This document shows positions 24,186 through 33,332 of a stretch of DNA of 35,411 bases, piece by piece (position 1 is the first letter of the stretch; each line of letters begins with the position of its first letter). The translations under genes were made by a program, and so were the position numbers. The notes beneath the pieces are model-generated. The model was not told where the DNA came from and searched no databases. It saw only the letters and a program-made list of their open reading frames with translations. Origin of the DNA: Verrucomicrobiota bacterium (GTDB lineage Bacteria; Verrucomicrobiota; Kiritimatiellia; UBA8416; JABMPJ01); NCBI GenBank assembly GCA_018648805.1, contig JABGQM010000029.1, positions 1 through 35,411 on the forward strand, in the 5' to 3' direction.

Positions 24186-25738
24186 AGCACGGGCCTATGA
24201 GATCCGGATTCGCCGAACTGATCGCCAACCTGCGCGCACTGCCCGGCAATGTGATGGCGAGCGTGAACCGCAGCAGCACGGCCTCGAGCACACGCGGCCG
24301 ATCGCAATCGGTCTTTGGGAATGTCTTTCTCCACATTCATAGCGTGCGGACGCACCGCTGGACCCTACGTCCCCGTTTCACGATGGGACTCGGTGTCGCC
24401 GCAGGGATGCTCTTCCTGATGCTGGTGGTCTCGGGAGCGGTGCTCATGATCCACTACGTTCCCTCCGTCGACGGCGCCTACAACTCCGTAAAGAACATTC
24501 ATTTCGTGGTGCCCGGTGGCCGCGTCATTCGCAACCTGCACCGCTGGGCAGCCTACGCCATGGTGGTGGCGGTCTTTCTACACATGGTGCGCGTCTTCTA
24601 CACCAACTCGTATAAGAAGCCACGTGAGTTCAACTGGGTCATCGGCGTGATCCTCTTCGTGCTGACCCTGGCCCTGGCCTTCACCGGCTACTGCCTGCCG
24701 TGGGATCAGTTGGCCTACTGGGCCATTACGATTGGTGCCAATATCGCAGGCAGCCCGGCCGAGGTTACCGACGCTATTGGGATAACGGATACGATCGATA
24801 TCGGCGGGTTCCAGAAGTTGCTGATGCTGGGGTCCAACAGCGTAGGCGAATCGGCCCTGCTGCGCTTCTACTGGGGGCACTGCGTCGTACTGCCGCTCGC
24901 CGTGGTGATGTTCCTGGCGGTGCACTTTTGGCGTATTCGCAAAGATGGCGGTCTCTCCCGTCCGGATGACATTCGCGATGAGGAGCTTGAAGGGACGCCC
25001 TCCGAGGCGCTTGCCGAAGAGGTATTTCAGCCTGAGACAAAAAGCTATGGTCTCATGTGCCTGGTTAAAGACCGTACGCCGGCTGTCAACCGGGGGCCTG
25101 AGCGAACCGTCTTGAGCTGGCCACACGTACTGCGTGTCGAGGTGGCGATCGCGATGGTGCTGTTGGCCGCCATGCTGCTGCTGGCCCTGTTTATCGATGC
25201 CCCCCTAAAGGAATTCGCCAATCCGGCCGTGCCCGAGAACCCGGCCAAGGCACCATGGTATTTCCTGGCCATGCAGGAGATTATTTCCTACTCCGCTTTC
25301 ACAGGCGGCATGGTGCTGCCCGGCATTACCGTGCTCATGCTTATGCTGATCCCCTTCCTCGACCGTCGTGAAGGCGGAACGGGACGTTGGTTCGGTATGC
25401 CCGGCGATCGCAAGCTGGCGGGGGTGACGGCCATTGTGATGGCGGTGACCGTTGTCGCCATGCTCACCTTCACGATCACGGTCGGCTGGCTGCGAGACTG
25501 GTTCCCCGACACCAATCAAATTCTGATTACGGCAGTGAACCCCGGCACGGTTCTGGCAGGCTTCGTAACGATTCTCACCTTGGGGGCACTGGCCATCACG
25601 GGATCTACCCGCAAGAGCGCCATCGTCTTCTTTACCTGTTTTCTCGTCAGTTTCGTGATTCTGACGTACTTCGCTCTAATCCATCGTGGCCCCAACTGGG
25701 ACTTCTATTGGTGGCCTTCGATGTGGCCGACACACTAG
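24182..25738 (+). CDS. Cytochrome b subunit of the Rieske/b complex
   Basis: A 518-residue membrane protein combining the cytochrome b N- and C-terminal domains, plus three further C-terminal helices. Heme-b ligands are H120 and H134 (helix B, HRWAAY...VFLHMVRVF) and H233 and H248 (helix D, FYWGHCVV...AVHFWR). The 14 residues between the latter pair are the b6f-type spacing. At the quinol site the usual PEWY is APWY (PAKAPWYFLAMQE, about 354-364), a form common in menaquinol bc complexes. Loop 252-310 between the halves is long and polar. The ATG overlaps the Rieske stop by 4 nt. It forms the quinol-oxidising core with its neighbours. Confidence 0.93.
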   Translation: MKHGPMRSGFAELIANLRALPGNVMASVNRSSTASSTRGRSQSVFGNVFLHIHSVRTHRWTLRPRFTMGLGVAAGMLFLMLVVSGAVLMIHYVPSVDGAYNSVKNIHFVVPGGRVIRNLHRWAAYAMVVAVFLHMVRVFYTNSYKKPREFNWVIGVILFVLTLALAFTGYCLPWDQLAYWAITIGANIAGSPAEVTDAIGITDTIDIGGFQKLLMLGSNSVGESALLRFYWGHCVVLPLAVVMFLAVHFWRIRKDGGLSRPDDIRDEELEGTPSEALAEEVFQPETKSYGLMCLVKDRTPAVNRGPERTVLSWPHVLRVEVAIAMVLLAAMLLLALFIDAPLKEFANPAVPENPAKAPWYFLAMQEIISYSAFTGGMVLPGITVLMLMLIPFLDRREGGTGRWFGMPGDRKLAGVTAIVMAVTVVAMLTFTITVGWLRDWFPDTNQILITAVNPGTVLAGFVTILTLGALAITGSTRKSAIVFFTCFLVSFVILTYFALIHRGPNWDFYWWPSMWPTH

Positions 25739-25757
25739 TGCACCGGGAAACTACAAG

Positions 25758-28316
25758 ATGAACAGTCAATCCATTAAGAAACTGATCCTCGGTGCCAGCC
25801 TGGCGGCCATGGCGCTGATGCTGTTTGCGACGCTGCGCGAGACCATCTTCGTGGAGTATCGCTTCCACCAGAAGCGCTACCGCAAGATGCTCATTGAGCT
25901 GGCCGAGACCCCCGAAGAGAAGGAAGCCGCCAAGGCCTATCCGATCGAAATGCGCCAGCTCGTCCTGCCGCAACTGGGACGCACGGATCGCTGCATCTCC
26001 TGTCATGCGGGGATCGAAGATCCACGCATGGTCGATGCCGCCGCCCCACTGGTCTATCACCCACATGGTCTGCTCGAGACACATGACATTCGTCAGATGG
26101 GCTGTACGGTCTGCCACGACGGCCAGGGACTGGCGACCACCAAGGACGATGCGCATGCCAACGAAATCAGGTTCTGGGAGTCCCTGCGACTGAAGGATGA
26201 CCTGACACAGGCGAACTGTCTGCGTTGTCACCATGTCGAAAGTCTTCCCGGGGCCGCTACGCTGCAGAAGGGCCGTGCACTCTTTGCCGAGAATGGCTGT
26301 CTGGGGTGCCACAAGAAGGACAATGTGGGCGGCTTCCTCGGCCCCGATCTGACCACGATAGGCGATGCCTCATTCCATCTTAAGACACCGCAAGGCAAAG
26401 ACCGCAAAACGATCATCAACGAGTTCGACCACAACCTCAACCTGGCCTACCTGTTTGAGTCCGTTAAAACCCCCAGCTTGGAGCCCGGCGACAGCATCAT
26501 GCCTGACAACGAGTTTTCGGATGAGGAGGCACATGCCCTCGCCGTATATATGAAGAGTTTTCAGACGCGCAAGGTGCCTGATGCGCTGCAGAACTTCGAC
26601 AAACACCTCCCCCAGCCCACTGGCCGCGCCCTTTACATGGAATTCTGCGCGGCCTGTCACGGCAAGAAGGGCGAAGGCGCCCCTCTACCGGAGCATGACA
26701 AGCAAGGTCCCTCACTGGCAGGCTACGGATTCCAGTCGATTGCCACGCTCGACTTCATCACCAAGATGGTCACGGAGTCAGGCAGCGCGCTGATGCCCAA
26801 CTGGGGCAAATCGGGCGGACTATCGCCGAAGCAGATAGAGACCGTCAGTCAGTACGTACTGACGCTCCGTGAGCCCGCTCCCGACCCGGAGCCTGACTAT
26901 GTAGGTCGGATCGACTACGGGAAGATACGATTCGAGAGCCGCTGCGCCGGCTGCCATGGTATCGGGGGTGACTACGAGATCGACCTGATCGGCCCCACGC
27001 TATCGAGCCCCGAGTTTCTGACCTTCGCTTCACCAGCCTTCCTGACGCGTACCATTGTGGAGGGGCGCGCAGACACCGCCATGCCGAAGTGGGACTTCCT
27101 GCGTGACCGGGAAATCAAAGATATGGTCGCCTACCTGGCCCGCCCACGAAACGTGACGCCTTCTCTGGCGGCCATGCAAGCCGCCGCGAAGCAGCCAGAT
27201 GCGGCCAAACAGGGGACGCATGTCTTTCGCAGCCGGTGCGGATCCTGTCACGGTGTCAGCGCCGAAGGCGGCATCGGGTCATCCCTCAACACCTCAGAGT
27301 TCCTGGGCCTGGCTTCCGACGCCTTCATCCACAAGACCGTCACCGAGGGCCGCCGCGGCACCGCCATGGGGGCGTGGTCGCACCTGAGCGCTAAAGAGCT
27401 TGGCCGTATCCTGGCTTACCTGCGTGCGTTTCCGCAGGGAACCGTTCGCTCGCCCGCCGGCAAGGCGGTGGCCAGCGAGAGCAAGGGCCGCATCAACTTT
27501 GAGCGAACCTGTGTGGCGTGTCACGGTAGCGACGGCAGAGGCCTGATTGGGCCCGCCATTGGCAACCACGACTTCCTGGATGCCGTGGACGACCAGTTCC
27601 TGCGCGAGACCATCCGCTATGGTCGCATGGGTACTGCGATGCGCTCCAATCTCAAGGGCACGGGCAGCTTTGCCTCCTTCTCTGAGCACGAGGTCGAAGA
27701 GATCATTGCCTATATGCGCACCCTGAGAGATCAGCCCTTTGTGACGTTTGGCCAGGCTGTTACGCAGGGCGATATACCCTTGGGTCGTGAGCGCTTCGCA
27801 CGCAATTGCGCCCAGTGCCATGGTGCCTTTGGCGGTGGTGGCGCCGGACCGGCCGTGGGTCGCCCCGGCTTCCTGGCCACCGTCAGCGACGGCTTCATGG
27901 AAGGCACCATTGCCAACGGGCGCTCCGGCACCGAGATGCGCTCCTTCGCACACGGCAGAGGCTCACTAACCGAGCTTTCCGAGCATGAGATCAGGTCGAT
28001 TGTGAGCACCCTACGGTCGCAGGAAGATGTGAAGCATCAGTCCGACAAGCTCGTGCTGGGAACCGCTTCACGCGGCGCCGAGCTGTATCGGGGACAGTGT
28101 GCCCAGTGCCACGGCACCCAAACCGATGAGGGCTTTGCGCCACGCCTGCTGAACCCCAAGTTCCTGGATGCGGCCAGCGACTCCTATCTGCAAGCCACCA
28201 TGTCGTTAGGGCATGGATCCACCATGCGCTCCATGATACGCGGCGGATCAGGCGTTGTGGAGATGACCGGCCGCGATATCAACGATATTATCCAATACCT
28301 TCGGGATGTATTCTAA
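25758..28316 (+). CDS. Membrane-anchored decaheme cytochrome c with six tandem c domains
   Basis: An 852-residue protein with one N-terminal helix (residues 7-25) and ten CXXCH motifs. A first group (CISCH 79, CTVCH 116, CLRCH 154, CLGCH 181) is followed by six monoheme domains spaced 90-100 residues apart (about 298, 396, 495, 585, 685, 782). Most end in a Met-bearing segment such as GTAMPKW, GTAMGAW, GTAMRSN, GTEMRSF or STMRSM, probably the second heme ligand. The last units are very similar, suggesting tandem duplication. The ATG at 25758 is chosen because it opens the membrane helix. It replaces cytochrome c1 and may act as a wire from the Rieske centre to the NapA-like enzyme. Confidence 0.9.
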   Translation: MNSQSIKKLILGASLAAMALMLFATLRETIFVEYRFHQKRYRKMLIELAETPEEKEAAKAYPIEMRQLVLPQLGRTDRCISCHAGIEDPRMVDAAAPLVYHPHGLLETHDIRQMGCTVCHDGQGLATTKDDAHANEIRFWESLRLKDDLTQANCLRCHHVESLPGAATLQKGRALFAENGCLGCHKKDNVGGFLGPDLTTIGDASFHLKTPQGKDRKTIINEFDHNLNLAYLFESVKTPSLEPGDSIMPDNEFSDEEAHALAVYMKSFQTRKVPDALQNFDKHLPQPTGRALYMEFCAACHGKKGEGAPLPEHDKQGPSLAGYGFQSIATLDFITKMVTESGSALMPNWGKSGGLSPKQIETVSQYVLTLREPAPDPEPDYVGRIDYGKIRFESRCAGCHGIGGDYEIDLIGPTLSSPEFLTFASPAFLTRTIVEGRADTAMPKWDFLRDREIKDMVAYLARPRNVTPSLAAMQAAAKQPDAAKQGTHVFRSRCGSCHGVSAEGGIGSSLNTSEFLGLASDAFIHKTVTEGRRGTAMGAWSHLSAKELGRILAYLRAFPQGTVRSPAGKAVASESKGRINFERTCVACHGSDGRGLIGPAIGNHDFLDAVDDQFLRETIRYGRMGTAMRSNLKGTGSFASFSEHEVEEIIAYMRTLRDQPFVTFGQAVTQGDIPLGRERFARNCAQCHGAFGGGGAGPAVGRPGFLATVSDGFMEGTIANGRSGTEMRSFAHGRGSLTELSEHEIRSIVSTLRSQEDVKHQSDKLVLGTASRGAELYRGQCAQCHGTQTDEGFAPRLLNPKFLDAASDSYLQATMSLGHGSTMRSMIRGGSGVVEMTGRDINDIIQYLRDVF

Positions 28317-28375
28317 GAGAATCGATTGCAGACCTATTCAAAGAGTTAAGCAGTAAACGCGACAGGAGAGACACC

Positions 28376-31093
28376 ATGAAATCAGGACGTTGTAATGTCA
28401 CACGGCGCGCATTCATTGAGGGATCGGTAGCCGGATCGGCCGCCCTTGGACTGGGCGGAGCGATCTTCGCGCCCGAAACACTGAAAGCGGAGCTGGGCAA
28501 CACGGCACGCGTGAAAACCTGCCTCGCGCAGTGCCCCTACTGCGGCGTCGGCTGCGGCTCGGTCATCAAATACGAAGCCGACTCCGGGCGTATCCTGGGC
28601 GTAGTGCCCGACAAGCAGCATCCCACCAACAAGGGGATTCAATGCATCAAGGGGTTGAACGCCGATGAACCTGTCTACATCGACCGGCTCAAGAAGGTCC
28701 TTATCCGAAAGGATATGAGCGACCCCATCAGCGGACACGTATCCAAGACCAAGGGCAGCTTCAAAGACAGCGACTTTGAGGAGGTCACCTACGAGGAAGC
28801 CGAACATATCGTGGCCGATAAAATCGCCGCCATTCACAAGAAGTGGAACGGCAATGCCATCGGCCTCTACGGATCCGGACAGCTCACCGTTGAGACCCAG
28901 TGGATTGAGAACAAGATGCTCAAAGGCATGCTGGCATCAAACTCCATTGAGGCCAACGCCCGTACCTGCATGACTTCCGCCGTGACGGCCTACTTTGCCA
29001 CTTTCGGATCGGATACACCGCCGCTCTGCTACGATGATATCGAGGAAGCCGACATGATCAGCTTCTGGGGACACAACCCCCGCGCCGCGCATACGATCGT
29101 CTTCTGGCGTGTGGCCGATCACAAACTCAAGAAGGGCATTCCGACCCTGATCGCAGATCCGCGCCGTACCGGTTCAGTACAGGCCCTCGAGTCGATCAAC
29201 CCCGAAAACTCCTACCACTTCCCCACCATCAACGGGGACATCTCCTGTCTGAACGCCATTGGGCACTGCCTCGTGACGGAGCATCAGGATGTCATCGATT
29301 ATGACTTCCTGAAAGCCAACGTGGTGGGATGGCAGGACTACATCAAGATGGTGACCGAAGACTACGCACCCGAGGCCGTCGTAGACCGCACCGGTGTGGA
29401 TCCGGCGCATATCCACAAAGTGGCCGCCGAATGGGCCGACGCCAGCCGCAAGGGCAAACGGCGCGGCCGTGGCGGTGTCCTGACCATGTGGGGCATTGGC
29501 TACAACCAGCACATCCACGGTCAGCACAATGTGATCTCGATCATCAACCTGCACGCCCTCACGGGCGATCTGGGACGTCCCGGCTGCGGCCCGTTCTCGA
29601 TGACCGGACAGCCGAATGCCATGGGCGAGCGCTTCACCGGTGGCCTGACCGGGCGCCTCCCCTTCAACCAGGGACTGGCCAGCGCTGGCAATCTGAACAT
29701 GAAGGCCATCGAACAGGTCGCCAAGGCTTGGAACTGCCCGCCTGAGAATCTGGTCGAAGTGGCCAGCCGCAAGAACCCCGGCATGATGGTCGGCCAGTTC
29801 GAGCGCGCCCTGATGGATCAGGAGACCCTCGATCGCAACGGGCTGGATCCGATGAAGGCGATGTTCTACTGCTATACGACGCACATTCACCAACCCGACG
29901 TCAACAACCTGATCCGACCCGCCTTGGAGAAGATGTTTGTTGTGGTGCAGGATATCTACCGCCATGCGCCGAACCTGCTCTACGGGGACGTCATCTTTCC
30001 CGCCCTGACGTGGGGCGAGTGGCAGGGCGGCACCTATATCTCATCCGAGCGGCGCTTCAACGTCGTCGACGGTGTAGGCAAAGGCGCGCCCGGGTACGAA
30101 GAGTGTCTACCGGACCTAGACCTGGCGATCGATAAAGGCAAGTCCATCGCCAAGGCTATGGGCATGTCCGACGAAGAAGTCAAAAAGATGTGGCCTTACA
30201 AGAAGAAGCAGTACCACCCACAGGGCCCCCTGCTCTATGACTCAGAGGAGGTCTTCGAAGAGATCGTTCGCGGCAGCAAGGGCGCCGACTGCGATCTGAC
30301 GGGTATGCTTGAGGTACGCGACCGCGATGGCATTGGTCTGTATGATCAGATTAGGCGCCTGCGGGGCGTTCAGTGGCCCGCCCCAACGTACGCGCATGCC
30401 AAGGCGGGTGGTACGCCGCGGCGCTACATGGGGCAGGAGGGCTGGGACGACAAGCCCTATGGCAATTTCCGTAAGCCGGATGGCAAGCTGCACATGAAGA
30501 GCTGTAAGCAGGATTACACCGAGCGCGACGCGGTAATCGCCGATCTTCGCAAGATGGGTACCGACCCCAATTACTTTGCGTCAGATCACAAAGATGTGCT
30601 CATCAAGGCCCGCGACATGGCCCTGCCTCCCGAATGGCCGGATGAAGACTTCCGCGGCCGGCGCTGGGATGCCGTGCCCAAGGACAAGTTCCCGCTCTGG
30701 CTGGGACTGGGCATCGTCTACGAGCACTTCCATAGCGCCAAGACCATTCGAGGTGCCACAACACGCCGCCTCGTACCGGAGCAGTTCGTTGAGATCCATG
30801 CGGAAGACGCCAAAGAGCTGGGTGTAAACGATGGTGACATGGTGCGTATTGTGACGCGCCGTGGCAGCTACGAGGGACGTGTCTCTGTGGGCGGCATCCA
30901 CTCCAAGGTTCGTCCCGCCCGTAACGAAGTGCCGCGCGGCTACATCTTTAGTCCGTGGAACCTCTCCGTGGCAGATTCGGCCGACCCAGAGAAGAACAAG
31001 TGGATGGTTAACGCGGCCAGTCACCGGGCCTACGACCCGGTCTCCGGTCAGGTTGATTTCAAGAAGCTCGCCGCCAGAATTGAGCGGGTCTAG
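28376..31093 (+). CDS. NapA/NasA-like periplasmic molybdopterin oxidoreductase, substrate uncertain
   Basis: A 905-residue DMSO-reductase-family enzyme with a Tat-type leader (TRRAFIEGS). A [4Fe-4S] cluster is bound by C53-x2-C56-x3-C60-x29-C90 (CPYCGVGCG and IQC). The Mo-ligand cysteine is probably C198 in NARTCMTSAVTAYFATFGSD, which matches the NapA NARHCM...TFG region, followed by CYDDIEEAD. SMTGQPNAMGERF resembles NapA/NasA TGQPxAxG, but RE-V-G is altered to RF-T-G. AGGAG precedes the ATG by 7 nt. It is flanked by the Rieske/b genes and napG/napH homologues, but napB and napD are absent. Nitrate is the first guess; another oxyanion or a reverse, oxidising role is possible. Confidence 0.82.
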   Translation: MKSGRCNVTRRAFIEGSVAGSAALGLGGAIFAPETLKAELGNTARVKTCLAQCPYCGVGCGSVIKYEADSGRILGVVPDKQHPTNKGIQCIKGLNADEPVYIDRLKKVLIRKDMSDPISGHVSKTKGSFKDSDFEEVTYEEAEHIVADKIAAIHKKWNGNAIGLYGSGQLTVETQWIENKMLKGMLASNSIEANARTCMTSAVTAYFATFGSDTPPLCYDDIEEADMISFWGHNPRAAHTIVFWRVADHKLKKGIPTLIADPRRTGSVQALESINPENSYHFPTINGDISCLNAIGHCLVTEHQDVIDYDFLKANVVGWQDYIKMVTEDYAPEAVVDRTGVDPAHIHKVAAEWADASRKGKRRGRGGVLTMWGIGYNQHIHGQHNVISIINLHALTGDLGRPGCGPFSMTGQPNAMGERFTGGLTGRLPFNQGLASAGNLNMKAIEQVAKAWNCPPENLVEVASRKNPGMMVGQFERALMDQETLDRNGLDPMKAMFYCYTTHIHQPDVNNLIRPALEKMFVVVQDIYRHAPNLLYGDVIFPALTWGEWQGGTYISSERRFNVVDGVGKGAPGYEECLPDLDLAIDKGKSIAKAMGMSDEEVKKMWPYKKKQYHPQGPLLYDSEEVFEEIVRGSKGADCDLTGMLEVRDRDGIGLYDQIRRLRGVQWPAPTYAHAKAGGTPRRYMGQEGWDDKPYGNFRKPDGKLHMKSCKQDYTERDAVIADLRKMGTDPNYFASDHKDVLIKARDMALPPEWPDEDFRGRRWDAVPKDKFPLWLGLGIVYEHFHSAKTIRGATTRRLVPEQFVEIHAEDAKELGVNDGDMVRIVTRRGSYEGRVSVGGIHSKVRPARNEVPRGYIFSPWNLSVADSADPEKNKWMVNAASHRAYDPVSGQVDFKKLAARIERV

Positions 31094-31113
31094 GTAGTCG
31101 GCAGGGCAACGTG

Positions 31114-31719
31114 ATGACACAGATGACCAGGCGACGCCTTTTAGAGGTCTTGCTTTCTGCGGCAGCCGCCACAGCATTTACGGGCTGGTTGGTCCGCACG
31201 CGCAAGACCGTCTTGGCGCATGCCGTCAAATGGCGTGATGCCGTGGTCCGTCCTCCAGCAGCGTTGCCGGAGGCGGCCTTTCTGTCGCGCTGTATCGGCT
31301 GTGGTCAGTGTGGGGATGTCTGCCCGAATGGCTGCATCCAGTTCGACCGCACCACGGCAGGCATCGGGGTGCCTTACCTGCGCCTGCGCGAAAAGGCCTG
31401 TATTCTCTGCATGCGCTGTACGCAAGTATGCCCGACGGGCGCCTTGCAGGCGGTCCCGTCGGACAGTGGCGAAGATATCCAGGCCAACGTCCAGATGGGA
31501 CTGGCGGTTGTCGACAAGAACATCTGCAACTCCTACAACGGCTATGCCTGTGGTGCCTGCGTGCAAGCCTGCCCCTTCAAGGGACAGGCCCTAAAGGCAT
31601 TGACGTGGGAGCGGCCCGTCGTCGATCCTGACTTCTGTGTTGGCTGCGGATTGTGCGAGAAGTCCTGTATCGTCTATCCGCAAGCCATCCGTGTAAGACC
31701 TAAGTCGGCTGTTACATGA
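31114..31719 (+). CDS. napG: NapG-like ferredoxin with four [4Fe-4S] clusters
   Basis: A 201-residue iron-sulfur protein with a twin-arginine-type N-terminus (MTRRRLLEVLLSAAAATAF) and the NapG pattern RPPAALPEAAFLSRCIGCGQCGDVCP, then ACILCMRCTQVCPTGAL, GLAVVDKNICN...GYACGACVQACP, and FCVGCGLCEKSCIVYP. NapG works with NapH to pass quinol electrons toward the periplasmic reductase. The ATG at 31114 follows AGGG; an in-frame GTG one codon earlier is an alternative. It overlaps napH as ATGA. Confidence 0.88.
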   Translation: MTQMTRRRLLEVLLSAAAATAFTGWLVRTRKTVLAHAVKWRDAVVRPPAALPEAAFLSRCIGCGQCGDVCPNGCIQFDRTTAGIGVPYLRLREKACILCMRCTQVCPTGALQAVPSDSGEDIQANVQMGLAVVDKNICNSYNGYACGACVQACPFKGQALKALTWERPVVDPDFCVGCGLCEKSCIVYPQAIRVRPKSAVT

Positions 31720-32642
31720 TGACTCTTCCGAAAATCGCATGGTGGCGGCATCTTACACGGGTGGCCGTTCTTTTGGGGCTGCTGCTCATCGCGGGCTTCA
31801 ATCTGCACCGGCACTACAAGTCACAGTACGGCGGACAGTTCGAGATCGATCAGCACGCCGGGTTGCACCTGATCGACCAGCTACGCGGCACATCCCCTCA
31901 CCTGGACCGCAGGCCGGTCACCATCTCAGGGGGTCTATGGAGCTTCAAAGCGGGGCCGCTGCGGACCAGCGATCCCCTCGCCGTTGCGAGCAGCATCCTG
32001 ACCTCACGCACCATCACCGTAGCCCTACTCCTCTCCCTCCTGATCCCACTCCTTGTCATTCTGTGGGGCGGACGTCTCTTCTGTAGCTGGATCTGTCCCA
32101 TGGGGCTCTTGGGCGAAGCGGTACGCGGCATCCGACAGCGACTCGACCGGATCGGCGTGCGCTTCTTCAATCTCCCTATCTCAGGTCTGCCGAAGTATGT
32201 GCTGCTCATAGGTGGCGCACTGGCCTGCCTGCTGTTTTCTATACCTTTCTTCTATGGATTCTATCCCCCGCGGATCCTCTCGGATGCCGTGCGCGATACG
32301 TGGTATGGCACCTTCATGACGGCAGAGCTTCTCTTTGTGGGCATTCTCCTGCTCTGCGAGCTCGTCCTGTGTGAGCGACTGTGGTGCAAATGTCTCTGCC
32401 CCGGGGGGGCTCTCTTGTCCGGGCTGGGGACCATGCGCCGCCTGCGTGTACAACACAACCCGGATGCCTGTACAGCCTGTGGAGCCTGTGACCTGACCTG
32501 CCCCTACGATCTTGATCCATCGCGCAAGGCCCTCGGGGGTGAATGTGATAACTGCGGACGATGCATTGAAGTCTGCAAAGACAGCGCGCTAGCCTTTCGT
32601 ATCGGATCGGGACCAGAAGGAAAAAGGAACATCGAACATTGA
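31716..32642 (+). CDS. napH: NapH-like membrane ferredoxin (quinol dehydrogenase subunit)
   Basis: A 308-residue polytopic membrane protein of the NapH/CcoG type. Hydrophobic helices lie at about 12-27, 95-115, 150-175 and 195-215. The two CxxxCP motifs, CSWICPMG and CKCLCPGG, are followed by two [4Fe-4S] sites, ACTACGACDLTCPYD and ECDNCGRCIEVCKD. NapH oxidises quinol and hands electrons to NapG. The last seven residues (KRNIEH region) are encoded by the left arm of a repeat element, so the native C-terminus may have been altered by its insertion. Confidence 0.9.
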   Translation: MMTLPKIAWWRHLTRVAVLLGLLLIAGFNLHRHYKSQYGGQFEIDQHAGLHLIDQLRGTSPHLDRRPVTISGGLWSFKAGPLRTSDPLAVASSILTSRTITVALLLSLLIPLLVILWGGRLFCSWICPMGLLGEAVRGIRQRLDRIGVRFFNLPISGLPKYVLLIGGALACLLFSIPFFYGFYPPRILSDAVRDTWYGTFMTAELLFVGILLLCELVLCERLWCKCLCPGGALLSGLGTMRRLRVQHNPDACTACGACDLTCPYDLDPSRKALGGECDNCGRCIEVCKDSALAFRIGSGPEGKRNIEH

Positions 32643-32719
32643 ACACTCAACATCGAACATTGAAAGGAACCCCTCCCCCACTTCGACGTTGGACGTTGGA
32701 TGTTCGATGTTCGATGTTC
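32627..32719. repeat. Short pseudo-palindromic repeat element (copy B)
   Basis: Arms of 19 nt at 32627-32645 and 32701-32719 are inverted with one wobble pair. They are built of GAACATC/GATGTTC iterations, with related TTGGACGTT units next to the right arm. The architecture matches copy A at 547-626, and both use 10-11 bp iterations. It supplies the stop region of napH on its left and the likely ATG of the next gene (32714) on its right, so it lies exactly between two co-directional genes. Confidence 0.78.
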
Positions 32720-33286
32720 GCACCCCGCCCACAGCGACCCCTACTCTACCTCCTCGCCATCGGCGCCGCTCTGATCACGGTGACAAGCGCTTCGGCGCAC
32801 CATATCCGCGGCATTCCCCACTACAGCTACCAGGAGAACTACCCGCAGGCGCCGCTGTTCGAAGAGTTTCGTGATACCGGGCCCTGGACCCTACAGTTCA
32901 CGTTCTGGCCGATTCCTTCGCAGAAGGCGCTGGATCTGGCCCTCTACGTCAAACATGCCACCACTGACAAGCCGTATGATGGGCCCGTCACGTTTCGTGT
33001 CTACCAGCACGGCGAGGATCTCAGTGAGGGCAACCACCCCTTTGCCGCCACGGCCAACCCGCGTCATATTCACAAAGTCGGCTGGGTCTACGAAGAGGAC
33101 GGCATCTATTACGCCGAGATCACCGTAGGTGAAGGCGATCAGGCCGTGAGCGAGACCTTCCGCTTTCAAGTCGGCAACGTTAAGCCAAACTACATCGTCC
33201 TGGCTGGCATCGCCCTGGCCGTCCTGGCCCTCATCGCCGCCGTCGCGATCATCAAACGACGACAGCCCGAGGCAATAGCGCGCTGA
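32714..33286 (+). CDS. Exported YtkA/FixH-like protein with C-terminal membrane helix
   Basis: A 190-residue protein with a signal peptide (PLLYLLAIGAALITVTSASA), a periplasmic beta-rich domain starting HHIRGIPHYSYQENYPQAP, and a C-terminal helix (IVLAGIALAVLALIAAVAII) followed by a KRR stop-transfer. The fold resembles YtkA/FixH-type domains, small Ig-like proteins often next to copper or respiratory genes; I hold this loosely. Several histidines near the mature N-terminus could bind a metal. The ATG at 32714 lies inside the repeat arm and lacks a ribosome site; a TTG at 32639 overlapping the napH stop is the longer alternative but gives an implausible repeat-encoded leader. Confidence 0.65.
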   Translation: MFAPRPQRPLLYLLAIGAALITVTSASAHHIRGIPHYSYQENYPQAPLFEEFRDTGPWTLQFTFWPIPSQKALDLALYVKHATTDKPYDGPVTFRVYQHGEDLSEGNHPFAATANPRHIHKVGWVYEEDGIYYAEITVGEGDQAVSETFRFQVGNVKPNYIVLAGIALAVLALIAAVAIIKRRQPEAIAR

Positions 33287-33332
33287 CAGTCGTGCATCAC
33301 AGATCTTGAGCGGCCACCTGAAAGCAACACCT

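Noticed and set aside
32639..32713. TTG start giving a 25-residue longer YtkA/FixH-like protein
   Set aside because: The extension is encoded by the repeat element and would bury the signal peptide behind a charged leader.
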